Assembly: GCA_004558115.1 (NCBI GenBank)
Contig: SFDT01000011.1
Coordinates: 1-47,821 of the forward strand
DNA from: Clostridiales bacterium
GTDB lineage: Bacteria; Bacillota; Clostridia; Oscillospirales; Oscillospiraceae
Direction: 5' to 3'
Length of the DNA: 47,821 nt
Positions 15,564 to 23,094 of the stretch are shown here, one piece after another. The notes under the pieces are model-generated. The model made no database searches. It saw only the letters and a program-made list of their open reading frames with translations, and was not told the origin of the DNA. Positions within the stretch are counted from its first letter, which is position 1. Each line of letters opens with the position of its first letter. Both the position numbers and the translations under genes were made by a program.

Positions 15564-16477
15564 CAATACAGCATCGTTTTGGTCTGCTCCAGGGCGATCC
15601 GAATGAACTCGGAGATCATTTTCCACTGATAGGACTCCTTGCGGTATCCGAAACGGATGTGGTAGGAGGCACCCGCGCTGAAGTGGTATATTTTCATCCT
15701 GTTCAGCTGCTCCTTCGTCAGAATGGCCCGTGCCAGGCTTTCAGGGCAGAAGCAAATGCCGATGCCCTTGGCGCAAAGGGACAGCAGCGTTTCCATATTG
15801 GCGGACTGCGCTTTCACGATGGGCTGAAAACCGGCGTTTGAGATCATGCTTCGGGCGATCTGCCCCGAAATATCATAGGGACTGCCCAGAATAAACGGAT
15901 ATACGCCGAATTCCGACAAGTCGCTGATAAAAGCGCCGCTTTCACGCTTCTCCTCCGGCAGCAGCTGTGCCGGCACCAGCATGATGACTTCCTCCTTGTA
16001 AAAATCGCGGATCTCCATGCCGGGCAGAGATTCGGGGAAGCGCGCAATGGCCAGGTCGATGTCCTTGTTGATGAGGCTTTTGTGGAGGGATTCATTTGTC
16101 CCCTCCAGAAGGCGCACCTCAATGTTTGGATACGCGGCCTGGAAGGCCGCGATATTGTCCGGCATGATGGCATGGCTCCTGGTAAAGTTGATCCCGATGA
16201 GCAGCTTGCCCCGTTGGTTGTTGGTCAGGTCATTGAACTCGTTCCACATGGCCTGGTAATTTCCGTAGATCTCGGAAGCGTAGCGGAGAAATACCTCTCC
16301 GGCATAGGTGAGCTGCAGAGGGTTGCTGCGGACGATCAGTTTGCAGGCCAGCTCTTTTTCCACAGCCGCGATGTGCGCGCTCAGGGTCTGCTGGGTGATG
16401 TGCAGCTCCTCCGCCGCTTTCGTGATGTTTCTTTTGGCGGCCACGGTCAGAAAATATTCCATGCTCAAAAAATTCAT
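15563..16477 (-). CDS. LysR family transcriptional regulator
   Basis: A 304-residue LTTR. The N-terminal winged HTH (about 1-60) has NITKAAEELHITQQTLSAHI as helix-turn-helix. The periplasmic-binding-protein-like co-inducer domain spans about 90-300 with the usual SLINKDIDLAIARFPE segment. It is divergent from a Cys/Met-type PLP enzyme gene. Three palindromes in the 193-bp shared region lie at about -65 and -100 relative to that promoter, the classic layout for LTTR activation of the divergent gene. The co-inducer is probably a sulfur or other amino acid; this is inference. Confidence 0.9.
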   Translation of the reverse strand: MNFLSMEYFLTVAAKRNITKAAEELHITQQTLSAHIAAVEKELACKLIVRSNPLQLTYAGEVFLRYASEIYGNYQAMWNEFNDLTNNQRGKLLIGINFTRSHAIMPDNIAAFQAAYPNIEVRLLEGTNESLHKSLINKDIDLAIARFPESLPGMEIRDFYKEEVIMLVPAQLLPEEKRESGAFISDLSEFGVYPFILGSPYDISGQIARSMISNAGFQPIVKAQSANMETLLSLCAKGIGICFCPESLARAILTKEQLNRMKIYHFSAGASYHIRFGYRKESYQWKMISEFIRIALEQTKTMLY

Positions 16478-16498
16478 ACTTGCCCGCCCTCTCTGATT

Positions 16499-16525
16499 AC
16501 AGTATTTTTACTGTGAGAATCACAG
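16499..16525. promoter_or_regulatory. Distal LysR operator: two overlapping palindromes
   Basis: ACAGTATTTTTACTGT (16499-16514) overlaps CTGTGAGAATCACAG (16511-16525). The second contains a T-N11-A LTTR core (T16512 to A16524). Centres lie about 109 and 98 bp upstream of the predicted start. Confidence 0.6.
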
Positions 16526-16542
16526 AATAAAACAGATTTATA

Positions 16543-16558
16543 ACAGTATTTTTATTGT
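16543..16558. promoter_or_regulatory. Proximal LysR operator at -65
   Basis: ACAGTATTTTTATTGT differs in one base from the distal palindrome ACAGTATTTTTACTGT, 44 bp (about four helical turns) away. Its centre falls 65 bp before the predicted transcription start, the canonical recognition site position. Confidence 0.65.
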
Positions 16559-16580
16559 AATATACACTAAAACAAACAGT

Positions 16581-16609
16581 TTTACAAGTATGACTTCTTT
16601 ACTTATACT
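16581..16609 (+). promoter_or_regulatory. Promoter of the second Cys/Met PLP enzyme
   Basis: TTTACA (16581-16586), a 17-nt spacer and TATACT (16604-16609); start predicted near 16616, followed by a 55-nt leader. Confidence 0.65.
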
Positions 16610-16670
16610 GAGTTTAGCACAAGAAAAACAGTTCTTGAAAATTGTATATTTTATCAAAGAGGGGGATTTT

Positions 16671-17846
16671 ATGGACAAGAACAAAGTTGATTATGGCAAG
16701 ATGAATTTTGCCACGCGGGCCATCAAGTATGGCGAGGGACCCGATCCCACTACACATGCGCTGAATACCCCAATTTACGAGACCACCACATATGCCTACA
16801 ACACCACCGATGAGTATGACCAGATGATCGGCGATGCCATGAGCTGGAAGCCGGGCTGCTGCATTTACAGCCGCACCACCAATCCCACCACCATGGCGAT
16901 GGAGAGAAAGGTGGCTTCTCTGGAAAACGCGGAGGACGCCTGCGTTGTCTCCTGCGGCATGGCGGCGGTGAGTCTGGCGCTGCTGACGCAGCTGAACGCC
17001 GGCGACCACGTCATCTGCTCGGACGACACCTTCATCTGCACTGCCAGCATGTTTGAGGATATTCTCCCCTCCAAGGGGATCGAAACGGACCGGGTAGAGA
17101 TCCTGGACCTGGAAAACATCAAAAAAGCCATCAAGCCCAACACAAAGGTGATCTATCTGGAGGCGCTGTCCAATCCTCTGCTGAAGCTGGCGGATCTTCC
17201 CGCCATCGCGGAGCTGGCCCACGCCCATGGCTGCAAGTTCATCGTGGACAACACCTTCCTGTCCCCGTTCATCATGCGGCCCCTGGACCTTGGCGCGGAC
17301 ATTGTTGTCCACTCCGGCACCAAGTATTACGTAGGTCACGGTGACGGCCTGTGCGGCATTGTGGCCGGCAAGAAAGCGGACATGGACCGCATCCGCTACT
17401 ACAATGACAACCTGGGCACCCATATCAGCCCCTTTGACGCCTGGCTTGCCCTGCGCGGCGTCCGCACGCTGCCTCTGCGCCTGACCAAGCAGTCTCAAAA
17501 TGCGCTGGAGCTGGCAAAATGGCTGGAGACGCGGCCTGAGGTGGAGTTCGTGATTTATCCCGGCCTGGAGAGCCACAAGCAGCATGAGCTGGCCAAAAAG
17601 CTCTTCAACGGCGACAACTTCGGCGGTATGCTCTGCTTCCACCTGAAGGGCGGCTACGAGGAGATGGCCAAATTCGCGGACAATGTGCAGATCCCGCCCA
17701 TCGCCACCAGTCTCGGCGACGTGGTGACGCTGATCTATCCCAAGAAGCCCTATGACAACCTGATCCGCCTGTCCGTGGGCTGCGAGGATGTCAACGACCT
17801 GAAGGCGGATTTTGAGCAGGCGTTCGCAAAGCTGGCCGAACGCTGA
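16671..17846 (+). CDS. Cys/Met metabolism PLP-dependent enzyme (gamma-lyase or transsulfuration type)
   Basis: A 391-residue fold-type I PLP enzyme, paralogous to MegL in this window. The start ATG 16671 follows GAGGGGG; an earlier in-frame ATG lies in the promoter. YSRTTNPT (66-73), DNTF (193-196) and the Schiff-base Lys218 in SGTKYY are intact. The active-site segment reads DDTFICTAS (118-126). Aligned to the LYGCT motif of MegL, the near-invariant tyrosine is Phe121, while Cys123 matches the MegL cysteine. It may act on methionine, homocysteine, cystathionine or another C-S substrate; the Tyr-to-Phe change argues against a standard member. Control by the divergent LysR protein is likely. 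An AGCS amino-acid symporter follows on the same strand. Confidence 0.8.
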   Translation: MDKNKVDYGKMNFATRAIKYGEGPDPTTHALNTPIYETTTYAYNTTDEYDQMIGDAMSWKPGCCIYSRTTNPTTMAMERKVASLENAEDACVVSCGMAAVSLALLTQLNAGDHVICSDDTFICTASMFEDILPSKGIETDRVEILDLENIKKAIKPNTKVIYLEALSNPLLKLADLPAIAELAHAHGCKFIVDNTFLSPFIMRPLDLGADIVVHSGTKYYVGHGDGLCGIVAGKKADMDRIRYYNDNLGTHISPFDAWLALRGVRTLPLRLTKQSQNALELAKWLETRPEVEFVIYPGLESHKQHELAKKLFNGDNFGGMLCFHLKGGYEEMAKFADNVQIPPIATSLGDVVTLIYPKKPYDNLIRLSVGCEDVNDLKADFEQAFAKLAER

Positions 17847-17884
17847 GTTTTCATAAGCGGCGTGTTCCGCGCTGCTGTGTCCTG

Positions 17885-17979
17885 CCGGGGCACGGTGATT
17901 CGGTATCATGTGTAAAAGGCATTTTGGACTTTTCGACGATCCCCGGTAGCCGTGCCCCTGTTTCAGTGCACCCTTTTTT
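17885..17979 (+). other. Structured leader or attenuator candidate before the symporter gene
   Basis: A CCGGGGCACGG strand (17885-17895) can pair either with CCCCGG (17941-17946) or with CCGTGCCCC (17950-17958). A seven-base T-rich run (17973-17979) follows 14 nt later. Mutually exclusive pairings before a transporter gene are what an attenuator would show. An ordinary weak terminator of the lyase gene is equally possible. No known riboswitch core was recognised. Confidence 0.3.
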
Positions 17980-17996
17980 AAGACAGACGGTTACAT

Positions 17997-18025
17997 TTTA
18001 CAAAAAAAGATTAAAAATAGATATT
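17997..18025 (+). promoter_or_regulatory. Possible promoter of the AGCS symporter gene
   Basis: TTTACA (17997-18002), a 17-nt A-rich spacer and GATATT (18020-18025, 4 of 6 matches) lie just before the GGAAGGAGG ribosome binding site. Confidence 0.35.
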
Positions 18026-18050
18026 TATTAAAACCGGAAGGAGGCTTATC

Positions 18051-19523
18051 ATGGCAAGTGTCATTTCAAATTTTCTGGACACCGCGGTAGGGTTTTTGTG
18101 GGGAACTCCGTTAATTGTCCTCGTCCTCGGCTCCGGCGCGCTGTTTACCATTGGCACGGGATTTTTCCAGTTTAAGCACTTTGGCTATTTCATGAAGCAT
18201 ACCTTCGGTTCCCTGTTTGACAAGGCGGAGCATGAGACCGGCTCGGGCCACGTCAGTGCGTTCAACGCCATTGCCACCGCCATCGGCGGCGCCGTGGGCG
18301 TTGGCAACATTGGCGGTGTGGCCACCGCCATCGCGGTGGGAGGACCCGGCGCGCTGTTTTGGCTGTGGGTCGCCGCCCTTTTTGGCATGGCGCTGAAAAG
18401 CGCCGAGGTCTCCCTGGCCTGCTATTACAGAAGCTACGACGAAGACGGACAGCCTTACGGCGGCCCTACCTATTACATCCAAAAGGGCATTGGAGAGCTG
18501 CTGCCCAAGAAGATCGCGAAGATCGCCTCTGTCCTGGCTGTCATCTTCGGCGTGGGCTTCGCCAGCAACTTCTTCTCCGGCGTGCAGGGCTACACCATCG
18601 CCGAAGGCTTCACCTCTGCTTTCCCTGTCCCCATCCTGGTATTTGCCGTGATTTACAGCATCGTCGTGTGGATCATCGTCTGGGGCGGCGGCAAGCGGGT
18701 CGTGGAGTTTGCCGGCAAGATCGTTCCCTTCATGGTCGTTTTGTTCGTTGCGGCCGGCCTTGGCGTCATCCTGCTCAACATCACGCAGCTTCCCGCCGCG
18801 TTTGCGCTGATCTTCAAGAGCGCCTTCAGCGGTACGGCGGCTGTGGGCGGCTTCGCCGGCGCCGCTGCCTCCGCGGCGATCCAGAACGGCATCGCCCGTT
18901 CCGTGTTCAGCAATGAGGCTGGCCAGGGCTCCTCCACCATGGTGCACTCCCAGGCGAAGGTGGAGCACCCCGTCCGTCAGGGCATGTGGGGCATGTTTGA
19001 GGTGTTTGTGGACACCATGGTGGTCTGCACCATCATGTCTCTGGCCATTATCATGAGCGGTGTCTGGAGCTCCGGCGTACAGGGCGCGGCCCTTTCCGTG
19101 TCCGCCTTCGGCTCCGTATACGGAAATATCGGCGCTAAGTTTGTGGCGGTGGCGATCCTGCTGTTCGGCATCACTACGCAGACCGGCTGGTTCATGTATT
19201 ACGACGTTCTTCTGCGCCACGCGCTGAAAAACAACATTGCCCTGAAAAACAAGATCATCACCGGCTTCAAGGTGATCTATCCCCTGCCCAGCCTGATCAC
19301 CATTTTCTACACGGTGCAAAACGGCCTGCCCACCGGCTTTGTCTGGAAGATCACGGACTTCTTCTGCGCAGTGCCCACTACGCTGAATATTCTCTGCGTC
19401 ATTGCAATGAGCGGCGTTTATTTTAAACTCGTGAAGGACTATAAGGCCCGCTATATGGGCATCGGCACGGTCGATCCAAACTTCAAGGTGTTCTACGAAA
19501 AAGACCCCAACGAGAAGAAGTGA
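18051..19523 (+). CDS. Sodium:alanine symporter (AGCS) family transporter
   Basis: A 490-residue integral membrane protein with about 11 segments. It imports alanine, glycine or a related amino acid with Na+. Family hallmarks are the GSGHVSAFNAIATAIGGAVGVGNIGGVATAI segment (first part around residue 65), YGGPTYYIQKGIG and FSNEAGQGSS. GGAAGGAGG precedes the ATG. It lies 204 bp behind the second PLP lyase gene with a possible attenuator or promoter between. I infer that it brings in the substrate of the lyase or a related amino acid. Confidence 0.9.
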   Translation: MASVISNFLDTAVGFLWGTPLIVLVLGSGALFTIGTGFFQFKHFGYFMKHTFGSLFDKAEHETGSGHVSAFNAIATAIGGAVGVGNIGGVATAIAVGGPGALFWLWVAALFGMALKSAEVSLACYYRSYDEDGQPYGGPTYYIQKGIGELLPKKIAKIASVLAVIFGVGFASNFFSGVQGYTIAEGFTSAFPVPILVFAVIYSIVVWIIVWGGGKRVVEFAGKIVPFMVVLFVAAGLGVILLNITQLPAAFALIFKSAFSGTAAVGGFAGAAASAAIQNGIARSVFSNEAGQGSSTMVHSQAKVEHPVRQGMWGMFEVFVDTMVVCTIMSLAIIMSGVWSSGVQGAALSVSAFGSVYGNIGAKFVAVAILLFGITTQTGWFMYYDVLLRHALKNNIALKNKIITGFKVIYPLPSLITIFYTVQNGLPTGFVWKITDFFCAVPTTLNILCVIAMSGVYFKLVKDYKARYMGIGTVDPNFKVFYEKDPNEKK

Positions 19524-19603
19524 CCGGATTGCGGCCGCTTTTGACCAAACAGCTCTGAAGGAGCCGCATTTGGCGCTGCGCAGGTGCGGACCTGGGACCG
19601 ATG

Positions 19604-19644
19604 ACCGGCAGCCCCGACGCATCAGTCGGGGCTGCCGGTTTTTT
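19604..19644 (+). terminator. Terminator of the symporter gene
   Basis: A perfect 15-bp stem (19604-19618 with 19625-19639), 6-nt loop, then a T run. Confidence 0.9.
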
Positions 19645-19676
19645 CCTGTTCACAATCATTTTACAGGTCCGCCGCC

Positions 19677-19706
19677 TTGACCGGAACTGGCGGCGGGGGG
19701 TATAAT
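19677..19706 (+). promoter_or_regulatory. Promoter of the xpaC-telA operon
   Basis: TTGACC (19677-19682), an 18-nt spacer and TATAAT (19701-19706), 40 nt before the first start codon. Confidence 0.7.
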
Positions 19707-19745
19707 ATCTCTGTTATGAATGCTGTACGCAAAGGAGGTCCGCTT

Positions 19746-20459
19746 ATGGAGACAACTGCCCGCAAAAGCGTGGCGCCTTTTTACGCGGTGGCGGTCTTAT
19801 GGCTGGTGTGGGGCGCGCTGTTCCCCCTGTACGCCGTGACCCATTATGTGCTGCTGGCGGCGGTGTCCGTGGGAGTGTTTTTCGCCGTGAACGCCCTGTG
19901 CCGCAGCGGCGGCGCCATCGGCGGCACGGAGGAGGCCGCCCCGAAGAAGGAGGAGAAGCCCAAGGAGGCGTCCACCGGGAACCCGGAGGTGGACAAGATG
20001 CTCAAGGACGGCGGCCTGGCCATCGCCGAGATGAAGCGCCTGGACGACAACATCGCAGACCCCGGCATCTCCGCCGACATCGTCCGGCTGGAGCAGGTGT
20101 CCCGGAAAATTTTCGACGAGGTGAAGCGGGACCCCAAAAAGCTCCCCCAGATCCGCAAGTTCATGGATTACTACCTGCCCACCACCCTGAAGCTGCTCAA
20201 CGCCTATGACCGCATGAGCGGCACCGGCGTCTCCGGTGAGAACATCGACACCACGCTTTCCAAGGTAGAGGGCATGATGCGGACCATCGTGGCGGCCTTT
20301 GAAAAGCAGTTGGACAGCCTGTACGGCGCCGAGGCCCTGGATATCTCCACGGACATCACCGTGCTGGAGAACATGATGGCCCGGGAGGGCCTGACGGACG
20401 GGCCGCTGAAGGCGGAGACCGCCCCCCATCCGGACACGGACATCAAGCTGGAACTGTGA
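19746..20459 (+). CDS. XpaC-like protein (5-bromo-4-chloroindolyl phosphate hydrolysis family)
   Basis: A 237-residue protein. The start METTARK at 19746 follows AAAGGAGG; an upstream in-frame ATG lies inside the promoter. Two membrane segments (about 12-50) lead to a charged Glu/Lys/Pro linker and a helical XpaC domain (about 80-225), including DIVRLEQVSRKIFDEV and KFMDYYLPTTLKLLNAY. Despite the family name, no phosphatase motif is visible. XpaC genes typically precede telA, as here. The pair is thought to act at the envelope or in a stress response; the mechanism is not established. Confidence 0.82.
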   Translation: METTARKSVAPFYAVAVLWLVWGALFPLYAVTHYVLLAAVSVGVFFAVNALCRSGGAIGGTEEAAPKKEEKPKEASTGNPEVDKMLKDGGLAIAEMKRLDDNIADPGISADIVRLEQVSRKIFDEVKRDPKKLPQIRKFMDYYLPTTLKLLNAYDRMSGTGVSGENIDTTLSKVEGMMRTIVAAFEKQLDSLYGAEALDISTDITVLENMMAREGLTDGPLKAETAPHPDTDIKLEL

Positions 20460-20475
20460 GAGAGGGAGAGAAGAC

Positions 20476-20670
20476 ATGAGTGAAAAGACGAAGAAGCTCC
20501 TCACCAATGTCGCGCTGGTGCTGGTGTGTCTGGCCTGCGCCCTGCGCTGGCTGTATATCGGGCTGATCGCATCCCGGCCCACGGTCTATCTCTTTGACTG
20601 CATCGTGGGGCTGATGTGGCTGGCGGGCGCCGCGCTGGCGGTGGCCCGGGCCATCCGCGCTTCCCGGTAA
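20476..20670 (+). CDS. Small two-TM membrane protein, 64 residues
   Basis: Two hydrophobic segments (about 8-30 and 38-58) are joined by a short loop, with a basic N terminus (MSEKTKKLL) and basic C terminus (RAIRASR). GAGGGAGAGAAG precedes the ATG. It sits between xpaC and telA with short gaps, so it is part of the operon. The function is unknown; a membrane partner for XpaC or TelA is the simplest guess. Confidence 0.72.
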   Translation: MSEKTKKLLTNVALVLVCLACALRWLYIGLIASRPTVYLFDCIVGLMWLAGAALAVARAIRASR

Positions 20671-20715
20671 CGGCGGTGCTTCGCCGGAACTTCAAGAACA
20701 ATGGAGGAAAACGCA

Positions 20716-21894
20716 ATGAGTGAGAACAACATTCCCCAGCTGACACTGGAACCCCAGGCCGCCGCTGCCCAGGCGGTGCCGGAGCTGACCCTGGACCCCT
20801 CCGCCCCCGCCGCTCCCGCCGAGCCCGCCAAGCCCGCCAAGCCGGAGGCCGCCCCTGTGCAGATGGATGACAGCCTGCTGAACGACGCGGAGAAAAAGGC
20901 CGTGGAGGACTTTTCCAAGAAGATCGATATCATGGATTCCAACATGATCCTCCAGTACGGCGCCGCCGCCCAGAAAAACGTGGCGAGCTTTTCCGAAAAT
21001 GCCCTGACCTCCGTCCGCACCAAGGACCTGGGCGAGGTGGGCAAGTCCCTTTCCGAGCTGGTGGTGGAGCTGAAGGGCTTCGGCGAGGAAGAGGAGAAAA
21101 AGGGCCTGTTCGGCCGGTTCAAAAAGGCAGGCAGCAAGCTGGAGACCATGAAGGCCCAGTACGCCAAGGTGGAGAGCAACGTGGACAAGATCGCCCGGGA
21201 GCTGGAGCAGCATCAGGTGACGCTGATGAAGGACGTGGCCATGTTCGACCAGATGTACGAGCTGAACCTGAAATATTACAAGGAGCTGACCATGTACATC
21301 CTGGCGGGCAAGAAGAAGCTGGCGGATGTGCAGGCCAATGAGCTGCCCGTCCTGCGAGCCAAGGCGGAGCAGAGCGGCAGCCAGGAGGACGCCCAGCGGT
21401 ACAACGACATGGTCCAGATGTGCGACCGCTTTGAAAAGAAGCTCCACGACCTGGAGCTGACGCGGATGATCTCCGTCCAGATGGGCCCCCAGACCCGCCT
21501 GCTGCAAAACAACGACACGCTGATGGTGGAGAAGATCCAGTCCTCTCTGGTGAATACCATCCCCCTGTGGAAGAGCCAGATGGTGCTGGCCCTGGGCATG
21601 GAGCACGGCCGCCAGGCCACCGCCGCCCAGAGCGCCGTCACGGAGATGACCAACGAGCTTTTGAAAAAGAACGCCGACATGCTGAAGATGGGCACCATCC
21701 AGACCGCCCGGGAGGCCGAGCGCAGCGTGGTGGACATCGAGACCCTGCAGCACACCAACCAGCAGCTCATCGAGACGCTGGACGAGGTGCTGAACATCCA
21801 GCGGGAGGGCGCCCAGAAGCGCCGGGAGGCGGAAGTCGAGCTGGGCAAGATCGAAGGCGAGTTGAAGCAGAAGCTCATGGAGCTGCATCAATAA
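20716..21894 (+). CDS. telA: TelA-like toxic anion resistance protein
   Basis: A 392-residue soluble protein of the TelA/KlaA family. The start MSENN at 20716 is preferred: an upstream ATG at 20701 forms part of the TGGAGGAAAA ribosome binding site. An Ala/Pro-rich N terminus (about 10-50) precedes a long helical domain with heptad-like patterning (about 60-392). The family block YILAGKKKLADVQ and the C-terminal helices EAERSVVDIETLQHTNQQLI are typical. The family was named for tellurite resistance, but most homologues have no tested role. Its place behind xpaC and before a TPM-domain gene suggests envelope stress. Confidence 0.88.
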   Translation: MSENNIPQLTLEPQAAAAQAVPELTLDPSAPAAPAEPAKPAKPEAAPVQMDDSLLNDAEKKAVEDFSKKIDIMDSNMILQYGAAAQKNVASFSENALTSVRTKDLGEVGKSLSELVVELKGFGEEEEKKGLFGRFKKAGSKLETMKAQYAKVESNVDKIARELEQHQVTLMKDVAMFDQMYELNLKYYKELTMYILAGKKKLADVQANELPVLRAKAEQSGSQEDAQRYNDMVQMCDRFEKKLHDLELTRMISVQMGPQTRLLQNNDTLMVEKIQSSLVNTIPLWKSQMVLALGMEHGRQATAAQSAVTEMTNELLKKNADMLKMGTIQTAREAERSVVDIETLQHTNQQLIETLDEVLNIQREGAQKRREAEVELGKIEGELKQKLMELHQ

Positions 21895-21906
21895 AAGGAA
21901 CTGCCT

Positions 21907-23040
21907 ATGAAAGTATTCCAAAAACGTTCCGTGGCCGCCGTGGTCATGGTGCTGGCCATCGCGGCGGGCATCCTGCTGGGGCAGGCCCGGAAGCCGGAGG
22001 GTCTGGGACAGGCGTCCACCGCCGTGGTGGGCACCTACACCTATGTCTATGACTATGCCGGCGTCCTGACGGACAAGACCATGACGTATATCGACGAGAT
22101 GAACACCTCCCTGTTCGCCCAGACCGGCGCCCAGATCATGGTGCAGACGGTGGACAGCACCGGCGGCACCGACATCGTGGACTACGCCGTCCAGCTGGGC
22201 GCGGCCTACGGCGTCGGCTCCGCGGAGCGGGACAACGGCCTGGTGTTGGTGCTGGCCTTGGAGGACCTGGCGGACAACGGCCTGGTGGGCAATTACGGCA
22301 TCGCCGGCGGCGACGGACTGTACCAGTACGGCAACGAGCTGACCAGTATGCTGTATGTCTACATGGAGGAGGACTTCGCCGCCGGGGACTACGACGCCGC
22401 CGTCCGCAAGACCGTGAAGGCCTATATGGACTGGTTCGCGGACCTGTACGATGTTACCGTCCGGGAAAACTACATTCCCGCCGTCCGGGAGAATTTCTCC
22501 GCCGGCAGCGGGTATTATACGGAGACTACCGGCGCCATGGCGCCCAGCACAGGCTCCGTGGTCATGCAGCTCATTTTGCTGCTGGTGGTGCTGCTCATGA
22601 TCTGGGTGGTGCTGGACCGGTTGCGCTATAACCGCTATCGCCGCCGCTACATGATGCCCGGCATGGGCATCCCCACCCGGCGGTATTACCCGGTGTTCTG
22701 GGGACGGCCCCGGCGGCCAAAGCCGCCCCGTTCCCCCCGCCCGCCCAGAGGCGGCGGACCCAAGCCCCCCAGCGGCGGGCCCTCGTCCCGCCCGCCCAGA
22801 AGCGGCGGCTCCGCGCCCCGTCCCCCCAGGAGCACCGGCGGCAGCCGGGGCGGTTCCTTCGGCGGAGGCGGCTCCTTCGGAAGCGGCTTCGGCGGCAGCC
22901 GGGGCAGCTTTGGCGGAGGCGGTTCCTTTGGCGGCGGCTTCGGCGGCAGCCGGGGCGGTTTCGGCGGAGGCGGCTCCTTCGGGGGCGGCTTCGGCGGTTC
23001 CCGGGGCGGCGGAGGCGGCTTCGGCGGAGGACGCCGGTAA
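21907..23040 (+). CDS. TPM-domain membrane protein with Gly/Ser/Phe repeat tail
   Basis: A 377-residue protein in four parts: an N-terminal signal or anchor segment (about 8-25), an extracytoplasmic TPM domain (about 40-185, with VYDYAGVLTD and acidic clusters), a second membrane segment (about 217-238), and a Pro/Arg-rich then Gly-rich cytosolic tail. The last 67 residues are four near-perfect repeats of GGSRG(G)SFGGGGSFGGGF with unit lengths of 18, 17, 17 and 15 residues. It is the last gene of the xpaC-telA operon, 12 nt after telA. TPM proteins are linked to photosystem or respiratory-complex quality control elsewhere; the role here is unknown. Confidence 0.82.
   Translation: MKVFQKRSVAAVVMVLAIAAGILLGQARKPEGLGQASTAVVGTYTYVYDYAGVLTDKTMTYIDEMNTSLFAQTGAQIMVQTVDSTGGTDIVDYAVQLGAAYGVGSAERDNGLVLVLALEDLADNGLVGNYGIAGGDGLYQYGNELTSMLYVYMEEDFAAGDYDAAVRKTVKAYMDWFADLYDVTVRENYIPAVRENFSAGSGYYTETTGAMAPSTGSVVMQLILLLVVLLMIWVVLDRLRYNRYRRRYMMPGMGIPTRRYYPVFWGRPRRPKPPRSPRPPRGGGPKPPSGGPSSRPPRSGGSAPRPPRSTGGSRGGSFGGGGSFGSGFGGSRGSFGGGGSFGGGFGGSRGGFGGGGSFGGGFGGSRGGGGGFGGGRR
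22837..23037 (+). repeat. Coding tandem repeats, four units of about 51 bp
   Basis: These encode the Gly/Ser/Arg/Phe repeat tail of the TPM protein. Units share the GGCGGCAGCCGGGGC core and differ at few bases, so copy number could change by slippage. Confidence 0.8.
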
Positions 23041-23059
23041 AAAAATCCACAGCATAGGA

Positions 23060-23092
23060 AAAAGCCCTGCGGCTCTTGGCCGCAGGGCTTTT
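23060..23092. terminator. Bidirectional terminator
   Basis: A 14-bp stem (23060-23073 with 23079-23092) with A's on the left and T's on the right lies between the TPM gene and the convergent AGCS gene. Confidence 0.85.
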
Positions 23093-23094
23093 GT

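Noticed and set aside
20692..23055. A minus-strand frame of 787 codons opposite telA and the TPM gene
   Set aside because: Shadow of two well-supported plus-strand genes; repetitive Ala/Gly composition; no ribosome binding site.
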